From positions 1 through 15,067 of the forward strand of contig CAZTLW010000053.1 in assembly GCA_964614585.1 (NCBI GenBank): a stretch of 15,067 nt of DNA, given 5' to 3'. Each line of letters starts with the position of its first letter. Within the stretch, counting starts at the first letter, position 1. The notes below the pieces were generated by a model, which was given only the letters and a program-made list of their open reading frames with translations, made no database searches and was not told where the DNA came from. Positions 1 to 8,782 of this stretch are shown piece after piece. Source of the DNA: JAHEFX01 sp964614585. Its GTDB lineage: Bacteria > Actinomycetota > Acidimicrobiia > Spongiisociales > JAENVV01. Position numbers and translations under genes: made by a program.

Positions 1-962
1 CGATCTACGCCACCCGCACCCTCGACTCGCCCCGCGACCGCCTGCTCACCGGGCTCATGACGCCCTTCATGTCGTGTGGCGCCCGGCTGCCCGTCTACGT
101 CCTGTTGGCGGCCATCTTCTTCGTCGACGCCAAGGGCACGGTCGTCTTCGGCCTCTATGTGCTCGGCGCCCTCGTCGCCGTCGCCATCGGCCTCCTCCTG
201 AGCCGGACCGCCCTGGTGGAGGACGAACCCGCACCGCTGGTGATGGTCCTGCCCGAGTTCCGCCTCCCGAACGCCCGCACGGTGTGGACGCTGGTCCGCC
301 AGCGCACGATGGGCTTCATCACGGGCGCCGGCACGGTGATCCTCGGGGCGAGCATCGCCGTCTGGTCGCTGCTCGCCATCCCGGTGGGCGGTGACGGCGC
401 CTTTGCCGACACCGAGCCCGGTGACAGCCTCTTCGGGACGGTGTCGAGGGGCGTCGCCCCGGTCCTGCAACCTGCCGGCTTCGGCGAGTGGGAGCAGGCC
501 GGGTCGCTCATCACCGGCTTCGTGGCCAAGGAGGTCGTCATCTCGACGATGGCCCAGCTCTACGCCGTCGAGGGCGAGGCGACCGACGACGTCGCCTCCA
601 CGTTCGGTGAGGACCTGGTCGGCATCGGGGCGGGGCTCTGGACCGCCGGCCTCGACACGCTGCGGGCCATTCCGGGTGTGGTCGGCCTCGACTTCTTCGA
701 CCTCGACGACGAGGGCGACAGCGCGCTCCAGGGCGCGATCCGGGAGTCGTTCGACGAGAGCAGCGGGGGCCGCGGTGCCCTGGCGGCGCTCGCCTTCATG
801 GTCTTCGTCCTGCTCTACACGCCCTGCATGGCGGCCGTCGCCGCCTTCCGCCACGAGTTCGGCACCCGGTGGATGTGGGTGAGCGTCGTCGGCTCGACCG
901 CCATCGCCTGGCTCGGCGCGGTGGCGGTGTTCCAGGGTGGCTCACTGCTGGGGCTCGGATGA
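1..962 (+). CDS. feoB: Ferrous iron transport protein B, C-terminal part (5' truncated by window edge)
   Basis: FeoB is the inner-membrane Fe(II) permease, with an N-terminal GTPase domain and a membrane part made of two Gate domains. Only the membrane part is here. The open frame runs from base 3 to the TGA at 960-962 (319 visible residues), so the start and G domain lie upstream. Visible hallmarks are the first Gate motif PFMSCGARLPVY (fragment residues 21-32, conserved Cys at 25), the core motif ITGFVAKEVVIST near residue 170, and the second Gate motif LLYTPCMAA with its conserved Cys at 275, followed by a final hydrophobic helix. An internal ATG at 57 is not the real start, because conserved FeoB sequence continues upstream of it. 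The stop overlaps the feoC start (ATGA), implying translational coupling. Identification is firm; the metal specificity is inferred from the family. Confidence 0.95.
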   Translation, partial: IYATRTLDSPRDRLLTGLMTPFMSCGARLPVYVLLAAIFFVDAKGTVVFGLYVLGALVAVAIGLLLSRTALVEDEPAPLVMVLPEFRLPNARTVWTLVRQRTMGFITGAGTVILGASIAVWSLLAIPVGGDGAFADTEPGDSLFGTVSRGVAPVLQPAGFGEWEQAGSLITGFVAKEVVISTMAQLYAVEGEATDDVASTFGEDLVGIGAGLWTAGLDTLRAIPGVVGLDFFDLDDEGDSALQGAIRESFDESSGGRGALAALAFMVFVLLYTPCMAAVAAFRHEFGTRWMWVSVVGSTAIAWLGAVAVFQGGSLLGLG

Positions 963-1243
963 GACTCGCCGCACTGGTGGACGCCATCGAGGCGTCGGAC
1001 GGTCCCGTCACCGGGGTCGAGTTGGCCCGGCGTCTCGGCGCCTCCCCGGGCGAGGTCGCCGCAGGGCTCGACGCACTCCGGGCAAGCGGCCAACTGGGCC
1101 CCGAGCGGGGTTCGGCGCTCGCCGAGTGTCCTTCGAGTACCGCCTGCTCGCGGGCCTGCCCCGGCCCTGCCCGGTGCCCGCTCGTCGTCGACCTTGCCGT
1201 GCCGGGGCTTCGGATCCGAAGCCCGCACGCCCGGGTCGGGTGA
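959..1243 (+). CDS. feoC: FeoC-like winged-helix protein with four-Cys cluster
   Basis: This is a 94-residue protein starting at an ATG that overlaps the feoB stop by 4 bp. An in-frame start further upstream at 869 would lie deep inside feoB, so I reject it. Residues 1-50 read as a small helix-turn-helix/winged-helix module (LVDAIEASDGPVTGVELARRLG, then a second helix with LDALRASGQL), as in FeoC-type proteins. After it come four cysteines at 57, 63, 67 and 73, spaced C-x5-C-x3-C-x5-C. In FeoC relatives a comparable cysteine group binds an oxygen-sensitive Fe-S cluster, and the protein stabilises or regulates FeoB. The gene position directly after feoB supports this. The tail after residue 75 is not recognisable. 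The assignment rests on context, fold and cysteines rather than on close similarity, and Fe-S binding is an inference. Confidence 0.8.
   Translation: MRLAALVDAIEASDGPVTGVELARRLGASPGEVAAGLDALRASGQLGPERGSALAECPSSTACSRACPGPARCPLVVDLAVPGLRIRSPHARVG
1205..1224. repeat. Perfect 20-bp palindrome inside the 3' end of feoC
   Basis: GGGCTTCGGATCCGAAGCCC is identical to its reverse complement. As RNA it would fold into an 8-bp stem with a GATC loop. It lies in the last codons of feoC, after the cysteine cluster. It could be an mRNA hairpin that separates feoBC from downstream transcription, or a protein-binding dyad. There is no T-run after it, so it is not a classical intrinsic terminator. Confidence 0.6.
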
Positions 1244-1263
1244 CCGGCGAACCGCCCGACCCG
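1232..1263 (+). terminator. Hairpin over the feoC stop codon, possible terminator
   Basis: CGGGTCGGG (1232-1240) is the exact reverse complement of CCCGACCCG (1255-1263). This gives a 9-bp GC stem, and the loop between contains the feoC TGA (1241-1243). It follows the palindrome at 1205-1224, so two hairpins lie in tandem at the end of the feoBC unit. There is no U-tract, which is common in high-GC actinobacteria but means the terminator role is only an inference. Confidence 0.4.
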
Positions 1264-1294
1264 CCGACGGGATTCGGCCCCGGGTCACGCCCGG

Positions 1295-1300
1295 TAGCGT
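1295..1300 (+). promoter_or_regulatory. TANNNT -10 box upstream of the mrp operon
   Basis: TAGCGT lies six bases before a GTG at 1307. That is the spacing seen for leaderless transcripts, where transcription starts at the first base of the start codon. This is the best promoter candidate in the 1244-1457 gap and would serve the leader ORF and mrpA-G. No convincing -35 element is visible. Confidence 0.45.
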
Positions 1301-1306
1301 GGCCGG

Positions 1307-1456
1307 GTGCACCTCGCCCTGCTGCCAGCCGGTCGACTCGTGGCCGATGCCGATTCGACCGCCGGGGTACTGCACCATCCGGTCGGCGGGTGCCCGGAGC
1401 GCCCTGCCTGCCTGCCGGCGACCCGCCTGACGACCCGTGCCGCCGGGGGTGGCTGA
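1307..1456 (+). CDS. Possible leaderless small ORF ahead of mrpA (49 aa)
   Basis: A GTG six bases after a TAGCGT box opens a 49-residue frame (begins VHLALLPAGRL, ends TTRAAGGG). Its TGA (1454-1456) is one base from the preferred mrpA start at 1458, so it could couple translation into mrpA. About four fifths of its third codon positions are G or C, lower than in the confident genes but not decisive in such GC-rich DNA. I recognise no domain; it has two histidines together near the middle and two cysteines close by. It may be a regulatory leader peptide, a small protein, or chance. Its only support is the promoter spacing and the tight junction with mrpA. Confidence 0.3.
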   Translation: MHLALLPAGRLVADADSTAGVLHHPVGGCPERPACLPATRLTTRAAGGG

Positions 1457-1457
1457 C

Positions 1458-3791
1458 GTGGCCCTCGTCCTGGTGCTGGCCCTGCACGCCGTGCTCGCCC
1501 TCGTCGCCGGTCTGGCCGGGCGTCGGCTCGGCCGGGGCGTCCTCCTCCTGACCGCACTCGGCCCGGCGGTGGCGCTGGCCTACGCCGCGGCGTCCACCCC
1601 GGCGGTGATCGACGGGTCGATCCCCGAGGTCTCCATCGCCTGGGCCGGCGACCTCGGGCTCGCCGTCGACCTCCGCCTCGACGGGTTCGCGCTGCTCTTC
1701 TGGTGGGTGATCGCCGGCATCGGCCTGCTGGTGATGCTCTACGCCAACCGCTACTTCGGCCGCCGCGACGACCTCGGGCGCTTCGCCTCGATGCTGGTGC
1801 TGTTCGCCGGCTCGATGCTGTTGCTCACGTCCGCCGACAACGTCCTCGTGCTGTTCGTGGCCTGGGAGTTGACGTCGATCACGTCGTACCTGCTCATCGG
1901 GTTCGAGGACCACAAGGCCCAGACCCGGGCGGCGGCACTGCAGGCGCTGTTGGTCACCGGGGCCGGCGGGCTGGCCCTGCTGGGTGGGCTCGTGCTCCTC
2001 GGCCAGGAGGCCGGCACCTACTCGCTGTCGGGGATCCTCGCCGCCCCGCCGTCGTCGGGCGTGGCGAGCGCCGGGCTCGTGCTGGCCCTGCTCGGTGCCA
2101 TGAGCAAATCGGCCCAGGCACCCTTCCACTTCTGGCTGCCGGGGGCGATGGCCGCCCCCACCCCGGTGTCGGCCTACCTGCACTCGGCGACGATGGTGAA
2201 GGCCGGCGTCTACCTCATCGCCCGCCTGGCGCCCTCGTTCGGCCCCGTGGTCGACTGGTGGCGGCCCACCCTGATCGCCGTCGGCACCGTCACGATGCTG
2301 CTGGGCGGCTACCGGGCCCTGCGGCAGACCGACCTCAAGGCCTTGCTGGCCTACGGGACGGTGTCCCAGCTCGGGTTCATGGTGCTCCTGCTCGGCGTCG
2401 GCGACCCCGAGCTCACCCACGCGGGGATCGCCGTGCTGCTCGCCCACGCCGTCTTCAAGGCGGCGCTCTTCCTGACCGTCGGCGTGGTGGACCACCAGGC
2501 CCACGCCCGGGACCTGCGGAGGCTCGACGGGATCGGGCGAGTGATGCCCGTCACCGCCGCCGTCATGGCGGTCTCCGCCGCGTCGATGGCGGGGCTCATC
2601 CCACTGCTCGGGTTCGTGGCCAAGGAGACGGCGCTCGAGGCGGCGCTCCACACCGGCATCGCCGGCGGCTTCGTCACGGTCGCGATCGTGGCGGGAGCCG
2701 TGTTGACCACCGCCTACGGCATCCGGCTGGTCTGGGGGGCGCTCGCGCCCAAGTCCGCCGACCTCCTGGTCGCCGACGCCATCGACGCGGACACCGTCGA
2801 GGCCCCGTCGCGGGCCTTCGAGGCGCCGGCGGTCGTGCTCGGGGTGGCGTCGGTCGTGTTCGGGATCTGGGTGGCGCCCCCCGATGCCCTGGTCGGTGTC
2901 GCCTCGACCGCCCTCGACCCGGCATCGGGTGAACTCCACCTCGAGCTGTGGCGTGGGTTCGGCACGTCGCTGTTCCTCTCGCTGGGTGCCATCGCCCTCG
3001 GCGCCGTCCTGTTCGCGCTGCCCCGCCTCGTGGCGGCCGTGGGGCGTGTCACCGAGCGTGCGCCCGACATGACCGAGCTGTACCGACGCAGCCTCCGCGC
3101 CCTCAACCTGGTCGCCGATCGCACGACCTCGGTGGTGCAACCCGGTTCCCTGCCGATCTACCTCGGGATGATCCTCGCCACGGTCGTGGTGCTGCCCGGG
3201 GCGATGCTGCTGACCGGGGCCGACCTCCCGGCCTCGGCCGCGCTGGCCGACTCGCCCCTCCAGCTGGTCGTCGGGGCGCTCGTCGTCGTCGCCGCCCTCG
3301 GCACCGCCGTGATGCGCAAGCGGTTGTCCGCGGTGCTGCTGCTCGGTGCCATCGGGTACGGCGTCGCGGTGCTCTTCGTGATCCAGGGGGCGCCCGACCT
3401 CGCCCTGACCCAGGTGCTCATCGAGACCCTCTCGCTCGGGCTCTTCGTCCTGGTCCTGCGCCGTCTGCCGGCCGAGTTCCGCCAACCGACCTGGCGGTTG
3501 GGCAACGGCCTGCGGGTGGCGTTGGCCCTCACCGTCGGGGTCTTCATGGGCGCCTTCGCCCTCATCGCCGCCGGCGGGCGGACCGGCGGGACCAACGCCG
3601 CCGACTTCCTCGAGCGGGCCAAACCGGAGGGCGGCGGCAACAACGTCGTCAACGTGATCATCACCGACATGCGGGCCCTCGACACCCTCGGCGAGATCAC
3701 GGTGATCCTCGTCGCCGCCATCGGCATCCTCTCGATGGTCGGCGGTGCGCTGGCCCGCACCCCCGCCGAGGAACCGGAGGAGACGTCGTGA
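1458..3791 (+). CDS. mrpA: Na+/H+ antiporter Mrp complex subunit A
   Basis: This is the largest Mrp subunit, homologous to complex I NuoL, and part of the ion-translocating membrane arm. From the GTG at 1458 it is 777 residues. That start follows the purine-rich GGGGGTGG at 1445-1452 with a five-base spacer and opens directly into a hydrophobic helix. GTGs at 1437 and 1449 are in-frame alternatives. Numbered from 1458, the antiporter core has the conserved Glu of WELTS (E137), the Lys of SKSAQAPFHFWLP (K217), and H242 and K248 in LHSATMVKAG. The extra C-terminal part carries a DUF4040-like segment (about 588-670) and the MrpA end motif LDTLGEITV (about 739-747), which other NuoL relatives lack. 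It is first in a seven-gene operon and overlaps mrpB by 4 bp. A and B are separate here, not fused as in some actinobacteria. Confidence 0.96.
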   Translation: MALVLVLALHAVLALVAGLAGRRLGRGVLLLTALGPAVALAYAAASTPAVIDGSIPEVSIAWAGDLGLAVDLRLDGFALLFWWVIAGIGLLVMLYANRYFGRRDDLGRFASMLVLFAGSMLLLTSADNVLVLFVAWELTSITSYLLIGFEDHKAQTRAAALQALLVTGAGGLALLGGLVLLGQEAGTYSLSGILAAPPSSGVASAGLVLALLGAMSKSAQAPFHFWLPGAMAAPTPVSAYLHSATMVKAGVYLIARLAPSFGPVVDWWRPTLIAVGTVTMLLGGYRALRQTDLKALLAYGTVSQLGFMVLLLGVGDPELTHAGIAVLLAHAVFKAALFLTVGVVDHQAHARDLRRLDGIGRVMPVTAAVMAVSAASMAGLIPLLGFVAKETALEAALHTGIAGGFVTVAIVAGAVLTTAYGIRLVWGALAPKSADLLVADAIDADTVEAPSRAFEAPAVVLGVASVVFGIWVAPPDALVGVASTALDPASGELHLELWRGFGTSLFLSLGAIALGAVLFALPRLVAAVGRVTERAPDMTELYRRSLRALNLVADRTTSVVQPGSLPIYLGMILATVVVLPGAMLLTGADLPASAALADSPLQLVVGALVVVAALGTAVMRKRLSAVLLLGAIGYGVAVLFVIQGAPDLALTQVLIETLSLGLFVLVLRRLPAEFRQPTWRLGNGLRVALALTVGVFMGAFALIAAGGRTGGTNAADFLERAKPEGGGNNVVNVIITDMRALDTLGEITVILVAAIGILSMVGGALARTPAEEPEETS

Positions 3792-4231
3792 GGCACCGTC
3801 GCTCCTTGATCCTCGACACCGTCCTCGACGGTCTCTTCCGCGTCGCGTTGCTGTTCTCGGTGTTCCTCCTCTTCGAGGGCCACAACGCCCCCGGCGGCGG
3901 CTTCGTGGGAGGCCTGGTGGCCGTGGGCGCGCTCGTGCTGCGGTACGTCGCCGACGGCGTGCCGGAGGTCGATCGGGTCGTGCCGGTCTCGGCCCCGGCC
4001 GTGCTCGGGACGGGGCTCGCGATCGCGATGGCGACCGCCCTCGGCGGCTTCGTGTGGGCCGACGACTTCCTCGCCAGCGCCAAGATCGAGACCGAGGTGC
4101 CGTTGCTCGGCACCCTGAAGGCGACCACCGCCCTGCCGTTCGACATTGGCGTCTACCTCATCGTCGTGGGGTTGGGGCTGGTGGTGGTGCGGGCGCTCGG
4201 CGCCGAGACCGTGGATCGGGAGGCCGCATGA
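3788..4231 (+). CDS. mrpB: Mrp complex subunit B
   Basis: A 147-residue membrane protein of the MnhB/MrpB family. It starts with GTG inside the mrpA stop (GTGA overlap), preceded by a strong GGAGGAG ribosome-binding site five bases upstream. The family hallmark GHNAPGGGFVGG lies at residues 31-42, directly after the first transmembrane helix. Three more hydrophobic segments follow, and the C-terminus is DREAA. MrpB is required for assembly and activity of the Mrp complex; it has no enzymatic motif of its own. A longer reading that begins near 2948 runs through mrpA out of frame and is not real. Confidence 0.95.
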   Translation: MRHRRSLILDTVLDGLFRVALLFSVFLLFEGHNAPGGGFVGGLVAVGALVLRYVADGVPEVDRVVPVSAPAVLGTGLAIAMATALGGFVWADDFLASAKIETEVPLLGTLKATTALPFDIGVYLIVVGLGLVVVRALGAETVDREAA

Positions 4232-4646
4232 TCCTCACGCTGGTGGTCACGATCGGCGTGCTCTATGCGGTCGGGGTGTGGCTGCTGCTCCAGCGCAGCC
4301 TCTCGCGGATCGTGATCGGCCTCGCCGTGCTCGGCCACGGCGCCAACCTGCTGCTCCTCGCCGCAGGGGGTCGGGCCGGCGACCCGCCGCTGGCGGGCGC
4401 CGACCCCGCCACCACCGCCGACCCCCTGCCCCAGGCGCTCGCCCTGACGGCCATCGTCATCACCTTCGGCGTCAGCGCCTTCCTGCTGGCGATGGCCCAT
4501 CGCAGTTGGCTGCAGCGCCACGACGACGAGGTCGAGAACGACGTCGAGGACCGGCGGATCGCCGCGCTGCACGATGCCCGGGGCGACGGCCGCACCGATG
4601 CCGGTCGCGAGGACGGCGACCCGAGCGGACGGCAGGAGGAGGTGCC

Positions 4647-4650
<4 letters not shown>
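4228..4650 (+). CDS. mrpC: Mrp complex subunit C (NuoK-like) with long acidic tail
   Basis: A 140-residue protein starting at an ATG that overlaps the mrpB stop (ATGA). It is homologous to complex I NuoK. Three transmembrane helices are visible, with the motifs VLGHGANLLLLAAG in helix 2 and DPLPQALALTAIVITFG in helix 3, the latter being the strongest MrpC signature. Residues from about 91 onward form a hydrophilic, highly charged tail of about 50 residues rich in D, E and R. MrpC proteins are usually about 110-115 residues, so this tail is an extension likely facing the cytoplasm. An SD-like GGAGGAGG near its 3' end serves mrpD. Membership of the Mrp complex is firm; the role of the tail is unknown. 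Confidence 0.95.
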
Positions 4651-6142
<1,492 letters not shown>

Positions 6143-6146
<4 letters not shown>

Positions 6147-6655
6147 GCGCGTCGTCGCCGGTCCGGCTGATGTTCCTCGTGATTTCGTCCGTCGTGGTCT
6201 GGTCGGCCCTGTGGGGCGACATCAGCGTCGCCAACACGCTGTGGGGGGCCGTCATCGGGCTGTTGCTGGCGGTGATCGTCCCGCTGGCACGTCCTCGCCA
6301 TCCCATCCGCATCCGGCCCCTGGGCGTGCTGCGGTTCGCCGGCTACTTCGCCTGGGCGTTGGTGCGCGCCTCGGCGGTCGTCGCCTGGGAGGTCATCACC
6401 CCCGGGAGCCGCGTCAACGAGGGGATCGTGGCGGCGCCGCTGCGGACCCGATCCCCGGGGTTGATCACCCTGATCGCCAGCTCTATCTCACTCACCCCCG
6501 GCACCCTCACGCTGGAGATCCGCGAGGACCCACCGATCCTCTACGTCCACATCCTCCACCTGCGCACCATCGACGAGACCCGAGCGGAGATCCGCCACCT
6601 GGAGGACCTCGTCCTGGCGGCCTTCGCGGAGCAGATCGACGAGGAGATCCCATGA
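6143..6655 (+). CDS. mrpE: Mrp complex subunit E
   Basis: A 170-residue MnhE/MrpE family protein beginning at an ATG that overlaps the mrpD stop (ATGA). Two or three N-terminal hydrophobic segments (about 8-50 and 60-85) are followed by a soluble C-terminal domain. The family signature SSISLTPGT is at residues 113-121, followed by a strand-rich segment LTLEI and the YVHILHL motif. MrpE supports assembly and full antiport activity of the complex; it is the only Mrp subunit with a sizeable cytoplasmic domain lacking a complex I counterpart. It is the fifth of seven overlapping genes. Confidence 0.95.
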
Positions 6656-6915
6656 CCGTCCTGACCTCGATCGTGCTCGGGATCCTCGTGGCGGCTGCCG
6701 GCCTGTGCCTCCTGCGGCTCCTGCGGGGGGAGTCGCTGCCCGACCGCACGGTGGCCCTCGACACGCTGCTGGTCATCATCGTGTGCGGCCTGGCCGTCGG
6801 CGCGGCCCGCACCGGCAGCGGCATCTACCTCGACGTCATGGTGGTCGCCGCCCTGCTCGGCTTCGTCGGGACGGCCTTGGTGGCCCGGTTCATCGAGCGT
6901 CGGGGGGCCCGATGA
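6652..6915 (+). CDS. mrpF: Mrp complex subunit F
   Basis: An 87-residue protein with three predicted transmembrane helices, starting at an ATG overlapping the mrpE stop (ATGA). The MnhF/MrpF signature LPDRTVALDTL at about 29-39, just after helix 1, includes the conserved Asp (D31) that is important for cation transport in studied homologues. A second acidic residue, D37, lies at the start of helix 2. The length is standard for the family. It contributes a small membrane subunit between MrpE and MrpG in the complex. Confidence 0.94.
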   Translation: MTVLTSIVLGILVAAAGLCLLRLLRGESLPDRTVALDTLLVIIVCGLAVGAARTGSGIYLDVMVVAALLGFVGTALVARFIERRGAR

Positions 6916-7244
6916 TCGAGGTCCTCGCCGGCACGATGATGACGGTCGGGGCCCTCCTCGCCCTGATCGCCGGGATCGGCCTGCAACGGTTCCCGGACGT
7001 GTTCGCCCGCATGCACGCCGCCACCAAGCCGGCGACGCTGGGGCTGGTGCTCGTGCTCTCCGGTGCGGCCCTGCTCATGCCCGACTCGGGCGCGGTGGTC
7101 AAGCTCCTGCTCGTCGCGGTGCTCCAGTTCGTCACGGCGCCCGTCAGCAGCCACCTCGTGGGTCGGGCGGCCTACCGGGCGGGCACCGAACTGAGCGACC
7201 AGACCAGCGTCGACGAGCTGGCCGGGGTGGATCCGGACGGCTGA
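6912..7244 (+). CDS. mrpG: Mrp complex subunit G
   Basis: A 110-residue MnhG/MrpG family protein starting at an ATG overlapping the mrpF stop (ATGA). Three transmembrane helices are visible. The family signature RFPDVFARMHAATKPATLG occupies about residues 26-44, between helix 1 and helix 2. A short polar C-terminus ends DELAGVDPDG. It is the last gene of the operon; the next 313 bases are non-coding and hold hairpins. With A to G all present in order, the operon should encode a complete seven-subunit complex. Confidence 0.95.
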   Translation: MIEVLAGTMMTVGALLALIAGIGLQRFPDVFARMHAATKPATLGLVLVLSGAALLMPDSGAVVKLLLVAVLQFVTAPVSSHLVGRAAYRAGTELSDQTSVDELAGVDPDG

Positions 7245-7283
7245 GTCATCGAGAAGGGGATCCTCCCGGCGGTCTTCTGTCGC

Positions 7284-7325
7284 GGTTCGTGCCCGACACA
7301 TCGGGGGCAAGAAACGCTACGAACC
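7284..7325 (+). terminator. Nested hairpin downstream of mrpG, possible operon terminator
   Basis: GGTTCGT (7284-7290) pairs with ACGAACC (7319-7325). Inside it, GCCCGA (7291-7296) can pair with the TCGGGGGC run at 7301-7308 with a bulge. It starts 39 bases after the mrpG stop. No T-run follows on the plus strand (an A-run does), so the terminator function is uncertain. Confidence 0.35.
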
Positions 7326-7349
7326 AAAAAATCCCCCCGAAGGGGGGAT
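7326..7349 (-). terminator. Intrinsic terminator for minus-strand transcription
   Basis: ATCCCCCC (7331-7338), a three-base loop GAA, and GGGGGGAT (7342-7349) form a perfect 8-bp stem. On the minus strand the stem is followed by six T (the A-run 7326-7331 on the plus strand), the classical intrinsic terminator layout. It would end transcripts of the AI-2E-type gene (stop at 7558), leaving a 3' UTR of about 210 bases. The same stem is the left end of repeat copy 1. Confidence 0.65.
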
Positions 7350-7481
7350 GGGACCCACCGGCCGACGCAGGAGGCCGCTGGGAGGGGGGCGGTGCCAGAG
7401 AGCGGCGACAAGCCGCCACGATCCGTTGATTTCTCGAGCGCCGATTCGGCTCCCCCCTCCCACTCCGCTTCGCTCCGTGGG
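7331..7481. repeat. Intergenic inverted-repeat element, copy 1 (core)
   Basis: This segment matches 11679-11825 in the same orientation along its whole length, with only small differences. Shared blocks include the left hairpin ATCCCCCC/GGGGGGAT, then GGGACCC, GGGAGGGGGGCGGTGCC, and at the right end GGCTCCCCCCTCCCACTCC followed by GCTTCGCTCCGTGGG. Inside, TGGGAGGGGGG (7379-7389) is the exact reverse complement of CCCCCCTCCCA (7452-7462), enclosing a small GCGGC/GCCGC hairpin (about 7402-7416). The right terminal hairpin seen in copy 2 is not intact here; a weaker CCCC/GGGG stem followed by GAT at 7539-7553 may be its displaced remnant. It lies between the convergent mrpG and AI-2E-type genes. 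Confidence 0.7.
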
Positions 7482-7557
7482 TCTGCCCACCCGCCGTAGG
7501 CGCCCGGGAAGGCGTCGGGCCTCTCGCGCGAACCGGCACCCCGTCAGGGGGATCTCC

Positions 7558-8733
7558 TCAGTCGACCTCCGCCGAGCCCTCCCCGACGGGGCTCTCGAGA
7601 TCGTCGCCACCCCCGAGGTCCTCGAGCAGTTCGTAGCGGCGGCCGTAGGTGCCGACGAGGGACTGGATCGTCGCGGTGACCGGCAGGGACAACAGCAGGC
7701 CGGTGAGCCCCAGCAGGTTGGCGCCGATGATGACCGCCGAGAACGAGATCGCCGGGTGGAGGTCCATCGTCGTCTTCGTGACCCTCGGCACGAAGAGGTA
7801 GTTCTCGACCTGTTGGTAGATGGTCACGATGATCAATGCGTAGAGCCCGAGGATCGGGTCCTGGACGAGCCCCACCAGCACCGGCAGCGCCCCGCCGATG
7901 ATCGTCCCGATGTTGGGGATGAGCTGGCTGACGAGGCCGACGAACACGCCGAGGGCGAAGGCGTTGTCGAGACCGATCGCCCAGAAGGCGATGCCCTGGA
8001 TGAGCGCCGAGAGGCCGCCGAGGATCAGCCGGGAATAGACGTAGGCCCCGGTCTTCTCGATCGACGTGTCCCACACCGCTGCCGCCATCCGCTGGTTCTC
8101 GGGCGGCAGCGGGCTGAGCAACGCTCGTCGCATCCGTGAGCCGTCCGCCATGGCGTAGTACAGGAGGAACACGACGGTGAAGGCCTGCACGAGGCCGTTG
8201 GCGATGCCGGCCCCGATGGTGGCGACGGCTCCGGCCGCTTCGTCGACCCACTCGCTGAGTCGCTCGGTCAGCCCTTCGAAGTCGGCAAGGTTCTCCGGCA
8301 CCGAGAAATCGGTCCCGAAGGCGCCGTTCCACCAGTCGAGGGCCGAGGCCAACCACACCGGTATCTGGGCGATGATCGCCGCCGCCTGGTCGAGGAGCAG
8401 CGAGACGAACGACCACATGATCACGCCGATGACGATGAGGGTCCCGAAGAGGACGACTGCCGCCGCCAGGCCCCGTTTCACGCCGCGCTTCTCGAGCGCC
8501 CGCACCAACGGTTCGAGGGCGAACGCCAGGAAGACGACGAACACCAGGAGGATGAGGAAGTCCTCGGCGCCCTCCCACACCCAACTGGCGAAGGCCAGCA
8601 CCGCCGCCGCCACGAGCACCGCCCCGGCGAGGCGTGGCACCCAGATTCGACTCCACGATGGGTGCGATCCGGGCGGGGGACCGCCGAAGGGGCTGGCGTC
8701 GGGTCCGGTCACATCCGTCTGGTCGTCGGCCAT
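7558..8733 (-). CDS. AI-2E/PerM family (UPF0118) membrane transport protein
   Basis: A 391-residue polytopic membrane protein of the AI-2E transporter/PerM family. It has a polar N-terminus of about 33 residues, two adjacent transmembrane helices (about 34-75), a third (about 85-115), a long periplasm-type loop, and then a block of helices to about residue 365. The family motif PNIG lies at 273-276 in a segment ending LIPNIGTIIGGALPVLVG, and ISFSAVIIGANLLGLTG is the typical C-terminal signature. Characterised relatives export small solutes, including autoinducer-2 in one case and Na+ in others, so the substrate cannot be read from sequence. The start is ATG at 8733, with TACCCT seven bases upstream and no Shine-Dalgarno sequence. 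It lies 49 bases downstream of the DUF4126 gene on the same strand. Confidence 0.9.
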   Translation of the reverse strand: MADDQTDVTGPDASPFGGPPPGSHPSWSRIWVPRLAGAVLVAAAVLAFASWVWEGAEDFLILLVFVVFLAFALEPLVRALEKRGVKRGLAAAVVLFGTLIVIGVIMWSFVSLLLDQAAAIIAQIPVWLASALDWWNGAFGTDFSVPENLADFEGLTERLSEWVDEAAGAVATIGAGIANGLVQAFTVVFLLYYAMADGSRMRRALLSPLPPENQRMAAAVWDTSIEKTGAYVYSRLILGGLSALIQGIAFWAIGLDNAFALGVFVGLVSQLIPNIGTIIGGALPVLVGLVQDPILGLYALIIVTIYQQVENYLFVPRVTKTTMDLHPAISFSAVIIGANLLGLTGLLLSLPVTATIQSLVGTYGRRYELLEDLGGGDDLESPVGEGSAEVD

Positions 8734-8740
8734 GGCCGGC

Positions 8741-8746
8741 AGGGTA
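8741..8746 (-). promoter_or_regulatory. TACCCT -10 box of the AI-2E-type gene
   Basis: On the minus strand TACCCT is followed by seven bases and then the ATG at 8733. There is no ribosome-binding site between, so a leaderless mRNA is likely. It gives this gene its own promoter although the DUF4126 gene ends only 49 bases upstream. Confidence 0.5.
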
Positions 8747-8782
8747 CGGCGGGATCTCGGCGCTTGCGGGTCTTGTCGTCGG

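Noticed and set aside
1244..1436. Possible riboswitch or RNA gene in the feoC-mrpA gap
   Set aside because: Only the stop-codon hairpin and the TAGCGT box stand out; no known aptamer or tRNA core could be recognised.
1008..3485. 825-residue open frame on the minus strand
   Set aside because: It is a shadow of mrpA: strongly biased to G, R, E, H and Q, with no recognisable domain, while the plus strand encodes a clear NuoL-like protein.
7348..8139. 263-residue plus-strand frame starting in repeat copy 1
   Set aside because: It is antisense to the AI-2E-type gene and begins in the repeat; no domain seen.
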